Positions 60,439 to 64,000 of a DNA stretch of 64,000 nucleotides are shown piece after piece. Under the pieces are notes generated by a model. It did no database searches. It saw nothing but the letters and a program-made list of their open reading frames with translations, and was not told where the DNA came from. The stretch's first letter is position 1; each line of letters starts with the position of its first letter. The translations under genes were made by a program, and so were the position numbers. The DNA lies in contig NZ_JBMGPW010000002.1 in the NCBI RefSeq assembly GCF_049060325.1, forward strand, positions 1 to 64,000, given 5' to 3'. The stretch is from Vescimonas sanitatis (GTDB lineage: Bacteria; Bacillota; Clostridia; Oscillospirales; Oscillospiraceae).

Positions 60439-61566
60439 ATGAACGACAAGGAATTTTCACCGGCACCCGCGGAATTTTCTCCGCCGAGGCCGGAGTTCTC
60501 CGCGCCGCCGCGGGAGTGGGCCGCGCCGGGGAACGAGATATCCCGCGACGACACCGCGCCGCCGCAGAAGAAGCGCCGCAGTCTTCCGGCCATGCTGGTG
60601 GCCGGGGCCGCGGCGGTGGCCATCGGCCTGTCGTGCTGGGGCGCCGCCGTGACGGACAACACGCCCCGCGCCGCGCTGACGGCGGAGCAGTGCGCCTATC
60701 TGGACGCGGTCAGCGAGGCGCTGCTGGAGGAGGACATCCCAGGTCTGGAGGCGCTGGCGCTGGATCCCATGATGCGGCAGCTCTGCGAGGAGGTCATAGA
60801 ACCGTATTACTACGACGTGCTGCTGCCCTACGACGCTTCCTACAGCGATATGGTGCGCAAGGACGAGCTTTATACCTACTACCGGGACATCGATTATGAC
60901 GGGGAAACGCTGGGTGCCATTAATGATGCGGTGGATATCTTTAAGCTGGGGAGAAACCTGCATATCTGGTACAGCAAGTATGAGAGTGGAGATCCCTCTG
61001 TTGATTGGGATGATACGTCATGGCGGTATACTCAAAGGCACGGCGATGAACATACCTACCACTGGCTTGTATGCGACAGCAGGGCGGAGGGCCTTAACAA
61101 TCTGAAATTTTCAACGTGGAAAGAAAAGTGGACCGTGGACGGAGTAAGATGGCCCACGGATATCCATGATGTCAGACAGTATCGGGCGGCCTATACGCAG
61201 GGCGTCTGCAAAAGCGTATGGATCAGTGAGGGAGACGCTGTGTATGTCGCCGATGACTACCGGGACGGCATGATATATGGGAGCGTATGTCTGGAAAACG
61301 GCAAGGTCACCCTCCGCACCGGCGACGGGCGCTATGAGACGACATTTCCCGTTGTCAACGGGAGGGCGCAGCCGGGAACGGATGTAGAGGTCGAAATGCG
61401 ATCCGATGAAAACGGCAATGTCTACGCATCGGCGCTGCTCTGGCATACGCCGGACGGGGAGACGCTTCGGATAGGGCTGCAAACGCACTGGGGGCAATCT
61501 GCCGATGCGTCCAATGCGGAAGAGCTGTATCATATTATCGTGCTGGAGCGTATGAGCATAGGATGA
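60439..61566 (+). CDS. Hypothetical single-pass membrane protein, 375 aa
   Basis: The N-terminal 45 residues are Pro-rich with short repeats (EFSPAPAEFSPPRPEFSAPP). A single membrane helix follows (about 49-67), and an extracellular domain of about 300 residues rich in Tyr, Trp and Asp. The first part is very GC-rich like its neighbours, while the second (from about 60900) is clearly less GC-rich, so the gene looks mosaic. It starts 3 nt after mscS, so it is co-expressed. I recognise no family; a beta-rich fold is likely in the C-terminal part. Confidence 0.75.
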   Translation: MNDKEFSPAPAEFSPPRPEFSAPPREWAAPGNEISRDDTAPPQKKRRSLPAMLVAGAAAVAIGLSCWGAAVTDNTPRAALTAEQCAYLDAVSEALLEEDIPGLEALALDPMMRQLCEEVIEPYYYDVLLPYDASYSDMVRKDELYTYYRDIDYDGETLGAINDAVDIFKLGRNLHIWYSKYESGDPSVDWDDTSWRYTQRHGDEHTYHWLVCDSRAEGLNNLKFSTWKEKWTVDGVRWPTDIHDVRQYRAAYTQGVCKSVWISEGDAVYVADDYRDGMIYGSVCLENGKVTLRTGDGRYETTFPVVNGRAQPGTDVEVEMRSDENGNVYASALLWHTPDGETLRIGLQTHWGQSADASNAEELYHIIVLERMSIG

Positions 61567-61611
61567 TCCCAATAGACTGCCCGGAGGCTTCGCCGGATCA
61601 AACGGACCAAT

Positions 61612-61655
61612 AAAAAATATTCCCTTAGGCCAACTGGCCTAAGGGAATATTTTTT
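61612..61655. terminator. Bidirectional terminator with 21-bp perfect stem
   Basis: 61612-61632 and 61635-61655 are exact reverse complements around a 2-nt centre. The outer ends are A6 and T6. It serves both convergent genes. Confidence 0.9.
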
Positions 61656-62724
61656 ATCCGAAATAGGCCACCAGCAGGTCCGTGACCACGCCGTAGCTCT
61701 TGCTGCCGTCCGTGTCGCCGTTGCTCTTGAGAAAGCCGTCATACACGGTGTCCGAGACCTTTGAGACGACGCCGCGAAACTGCGCCCAGTAGGCGTTGTC
61801 CGCCCGCAGGTCGGCCACCACCGTGTCCGGCAGTGCGTCCCGTATGGTCTGCCACGCCTCCCGGTCAGCGCTGTACAGGGCGTTGGACAGATACCCGAAC
61901 CCCGTCAGCCAGCCGGAGTAGCGGTACCCTGCGTCCTCTGACCGGACAGCGGCCAGTATGCCGATGAAATTGCACTCCTCCTCCGCCGTGATGCCCCGCT
62001 GGTGCGCCAGCTCATGGCATACAGTGGCCGGCAGAAAGGCCGCCGGACTGTCCATGTTGACGTTCGGCTCGCCGGTGAAGGGGAAGTAGAACCCGGTGAA
62101 GCGCAGGGCACTCAGCGCCCGGGAGCAGCCGAAGCCCTTGGCACCGCCCGTTTCCGCCCGCAGGAACGGGAACTCGCCGCAGAGCACATCCAGCGCGGAG
62201 GCGCTCCGGTTCAGCACCGCCTGCCGGTCCAGCGTGCAGACACCGCTTTCATCTCTGGGGACGTCATCGGCGCAGGCGGCCAGATTGCCGGCAAAATAGG
62301 CCGTTACCTCCGCCAGCGTCTCCGCCGTGGAAGGCCGGGCATGGATGCCGCTTTTCTCCTGAAAGCCGTCAGTGTTGTACCCGATGCCCCAGGTCAGGCA
62401 GAAGCCGGCATACACCGTGGCTGCCGCCAGCGCCGCTGTCAGCGTCAGGCGCAGGGCCATGCCCCAACGGCGGCCCCGCGCGGCGATGATGCGCCGGGGT
62501 ACGTTGGCCAGCCACAGTATGGCGCAGAACACCGCCGTCAAGATCAGGACCTCACCTACGGAGAGCGTCAACCTTCCACACAGCCGCCCCAGCCACTGCT
62601 CCGCCGGCAGCACGGCGCCGTACCACAGGGCAGTCATGGCCGTGCGGCTGGTGCGCAGGGCGAAATACGCGGCAAAGAACACCGCCAGCGCAATACACCA
62701 GCGGCACAGGGCGCGGCGGCTCAT
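61654..62724 (-). CDS. DUF3810 family membrane metallopeptidase-like protein, 356 aa
   Basis: Three membrane helices (about 10-22, 58-75, 92-110) are followed by a domain with the zinc-protease motif HELAH (237-241) in TVCHELAHQRGITAEEECNF. Glu248-250 downstream may give a third ligand. The family is DUF3810; its substrate is unknown, and proteolytic activity is inferred from the motif. The start was set at ATG 62724, overlapping the thioesterase stop by 4 nt, instead of a longer frame without family similarity. Confidence 0.82.
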   Translation of the reverse strand: MSRRALCRWCIALAVFFAAYFALRTSRTAMTALWYGAVLPAEQWLGRLCGRLTLSVGEVLILTAVFCAILWLANVPRRIIAARGRRWGMALRLTLTAALAAATVYAGFCLTWGIGYNTDGFQEKSGIHARPSTAETLAEVTAYFAGNLAACADDVPRDESGVCTLDRQAVLNRSASALDVLCGEFPFLRAETGGAKGFGCSRALSALRFTGFYFPFTGEPNVNMDSPAAFLPATVCHELAHQRGITAEEECNFIGILAAVRSEDAGYRYSGWLTGFGYLSNALYSADREAWQTIRDALPDTVVADLRADNAYWAQFRGVVSKVSDTVYDGFLKSNGDTDGSKSYGVVTDLLVAYFG

Positions 62725-63143
62725 AGGGGCAGGGCCCTGCCGGTGAAGCACATGACGCAGTGGGCGCGGACGATGACCTTGCCGGTTTCGTCGGTCATCT
62801 CGGCGGAACAGAAGGCCAGCTTGCCGCCCAGGCGGTCCACCTTGCCCACGGTGGTCAGGGTGCTGCCGGCGGCCGCGGCGGACAGATAATCGATGGTGGA
62901 GTTCACCGTGACCACCATCTCCTGCCGCAGCGTCATAATGGCCATGCCCATGGCCACATCGCACAGCGAGAACAGGATGCCGCCGTGGGCGCCGCCCCAG
63001 CGGTTCAGACTTTCGGTGTGCATGGGCAGCGTCACGGTGGCGGTACCGTCGTCCAGGTCGGTGGTCCGCATAAAGTTGTGGGTGAGAAACGGCTCCCGGT
63101 CGTTGCCGAAGACCATCAGCTTATCGTAGAGGTCTTTTGTCAT
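62721..63143 (-). CDS. PaaI-type hotdog thioesterase, 140 aa
   Basis: A single hotdog domain with the signature NRWGGAHGGILFSLCDVAMG. His53-Gly-Gly and Asp62 match the PaaI/YbgC catalytic pattern. It probably hydrolyses an aryl- or acyl-CoA. Start ATG follows AAAGGAGCACC. It is translationally coupled to the DUF3810 gene. Its substrate is unknown. Confidence 0.88.
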   Translation of the reverse strand: MTKDLYDKLMVFGNDREPFLTHNFMRTTDLDDGTATVTLPMHTESLNRWGGAHGGILFSLCDVAMGMAIMTLRQEMVVTVNSTIDYLSAAAAGSTLTTVGKVDRLGGKLAFCSAEMTDETGKVIVRAHCVMCFTGRALPL

Positions 63144-63158
63144 GGAGGTGCTCCTTTC

Positions 63159-63194
63159 AAAGAAAAGGCAGGCGGGCTGCGTGCCCGCCTGCCT
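63159..63194 (-). terminator. Terminator of the AI-2E family gene
   Basis: AGGCAGGCGGGC (63166-63177) pairs with GCCCGCCTGCCT (63183-63194). On the minus strand it is followed by TTTCTTT. It lies only 23 bp before the thioesterase start, so that gene needs readthrough or a promoter that I do not see. Confidence 0.75.
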
Positions 63195-63200
63195 GCCATA

Positions 63201-64000
63201 TCACGCGGGATCTTTGGGTTCGGGCGCGGGCGTATCCTCCGGCGGGGAATCCTTGGCCCGACCCACATAGGCGTAGGCCTCCGTGGGCATATTCCGCTTC
63301 CGCAGCCGGCGGTCCATCAGGAATTTCAGCAGTTCCTGTATGCAGGCGAACACCGGCACGCCGATGAACATACCCAGCACGCCGGCGAAGCCGCCGCCCA
63401 CCAGGATGGCCACGATGACCCAGAAGCTGGAGATGCCCGTGGCGTCGCCCAGAATTTTGGGCCCCAGGATGTTGCCGTCAAATTGCTGGAGGATCACGAT
63501 GAAGATCACGAACACCAGACATTGCTTGGGGCTGACCAGCAGGATCAGGAATGCCGACGGCACCGCGCCCAGGAAGGGCCCGAAGAAGGGGATCACGTTG
63601 GTCACGCCCACCACCACGCTGACCAGCGGGGTGTAGGGCATTTTCAGGATGGAGCAGCAGATAAAGCACAGGATGCCGATGATGAGGGAGTCCAGCAGCT
63701 TGCCGCGGACAAAGCCGGAGAAGATGGCGTTCACCCGCCGCGTGCCGCGCATGACCGCGTCGGCATTTTCCTCCGGCAGCGCGGCGTAGACCGCCTTGCA
63801 GCAGCGAGCCAGGCTCTTCTCCTTCATGCCCATCAGATAGATGGACACGATGATGCCCACGATCAGGTCAAAGGCAAAGCCCACCGCGCCGCGGATGCCG
63901 CTCCAAATTCCGTTGGTCAGCGGCACAATGGCCTTCTGGGCCCAGGGCAGCACCTTGTCGGTCAAAAAGGCCATGCCGTCGGTATAGCGCTCGGTGATGA
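63201..64000 (-). CDS. AI-2E family transporter, 5' part cut by the window end
   Basis: The C-terminal 266 residues or so of a PerM/AI-2E family membrane protein. Typical blocks are DLIVGIIVSIYLMGMKEKSL, FVRGKLLDSLIIGILCFICC, VVGVTNVIPFFGPFLGAVPSAFLILL and QQFDGNILGPKILGDATGISSFWVIVAILVGGGFAGVLGMFIGVPVFA. A charged tail rich in Pro and Glu ends the protein. The frame is open up to base 64000 on the minus strand, so the start is outside. Family members export various small molecules or ions; AI-2 itself should not be assumed. Confidence 0.9.
   Translation of the reverse strand, partial: ITERYTDGMAFLTDKVLPWAQKAIVPLTNGIWSGIRGAVGFAFDLIVGIIVSIYLMGMKEKSLARCCKAVYAALPEENADAVMRGTRRVNAIFSGFVRGKLLDSLIIGILCFICCSILKMPYTPLVSVVVGVTNVIPFFGPFLGAVPSAFLILLVSPKQCLVFVIFIVILQQFDGNILGPKILGDATGISSFWVIVAILVGGGFAGVLGMFIGVPVFACIQELLKFLMDRRLRKRNMPTEAYAYVGRAKDSPPEDTPAPEPKDPA

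Overview
The window is chromosomal DNA from a high-GC, spore-forming gut-type Clostridia. The 16S sequence, the linked rrn/tRNA block, spoIIE, spoVAC and a dacF-type carboxypeptidase, together with the gene content, point to the Oscillospiraceae/Ruminococcaceae. I make no genus call. No phage, transposase, CRISPR array or recognisable defence island is visible.

Layout. (1) 1-5.9 kb: a complete rRNA operon (16S, tRNA-Ile, tRNA-Ala, 23S, 5S, tRNA-Asn), then tRNA-Met and tRNA-Trp. A single N at 5218 is flanked by two identical 166-bp copies of the 23S 3' end, which looks like an unmerged assembly join. (2) 5.9-18.2 kb: a membrane-tethered HTH regulator, an orphan solute-binding lipoprotein, a MATE exporter, a lipoprotein, spoIIE with a small membrane protein, tRNA-Gly, dacF, pgi, a small P-loop protein, spoVAC, a ferredoxin and hemW. 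(3) 18.2-25.8 kb: T-box-controlled ileS, tex, a DUF1846 protein and two small proteins. (4) 25.9-35.7 kb: a complete (R)-2-hydroxyacyl-CoA dehydratase pathway: activator hadI, dehydratase hadBC, family III CoA-transferase, D-2-hydroxyacid dehydrogenase, acyl-CoA dehydrogenase and etfBA. It ends with a FadR-type GntR regulator whose likely operator lies on the hadI promoter. Together these enzymes would reduce an amino-acid-derived 2-oxo acid to a saturated carboxylic acid (the reductive branch of Stickland fermentation). (5) 36-37.3 kb: a cell-wall-anchored beta-helix protein. (6) 37.4-45.6 kb, minus strand: the translation operon rimP-nusA-ylxR-ylxQ-infB-rbfA-nrnA-truB-ribF with an intrinsic-terminator-like hairpin in its leader. 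(7) 45.7-48.2 kb: a znuABC-type metal importer. (8) 48.5-50.3 kb: an NSS transporter behind a structured, pseudoknot-forming leader. (9) 50.4-56.5 kb, minus strand: marR, a heterodimeric ABC exporter, cdd, a lipoprotein and a DHHW-family protein. (10) 56.6-64 kb: a candidate small RNA, the SRP RNA, dnaX, a 22-bp repeat array, ybaB, mscS, a hypothetical protein, a DUF3810 protein, a hotdog thioesterase and a truncated AI-2E family transporter.

Most promoters named here have sigma-A-like -35 and -10 boxes 17 bp apart; they were found by eye. The observations most worth testing are the NSS leader RNA (48549-48698), the small RNA at 56627-56704, the GntR operator at 25973-25987, the rimP-nusA leader terminator (45547-45571) and the 22-bp repeat array (58841-58950).
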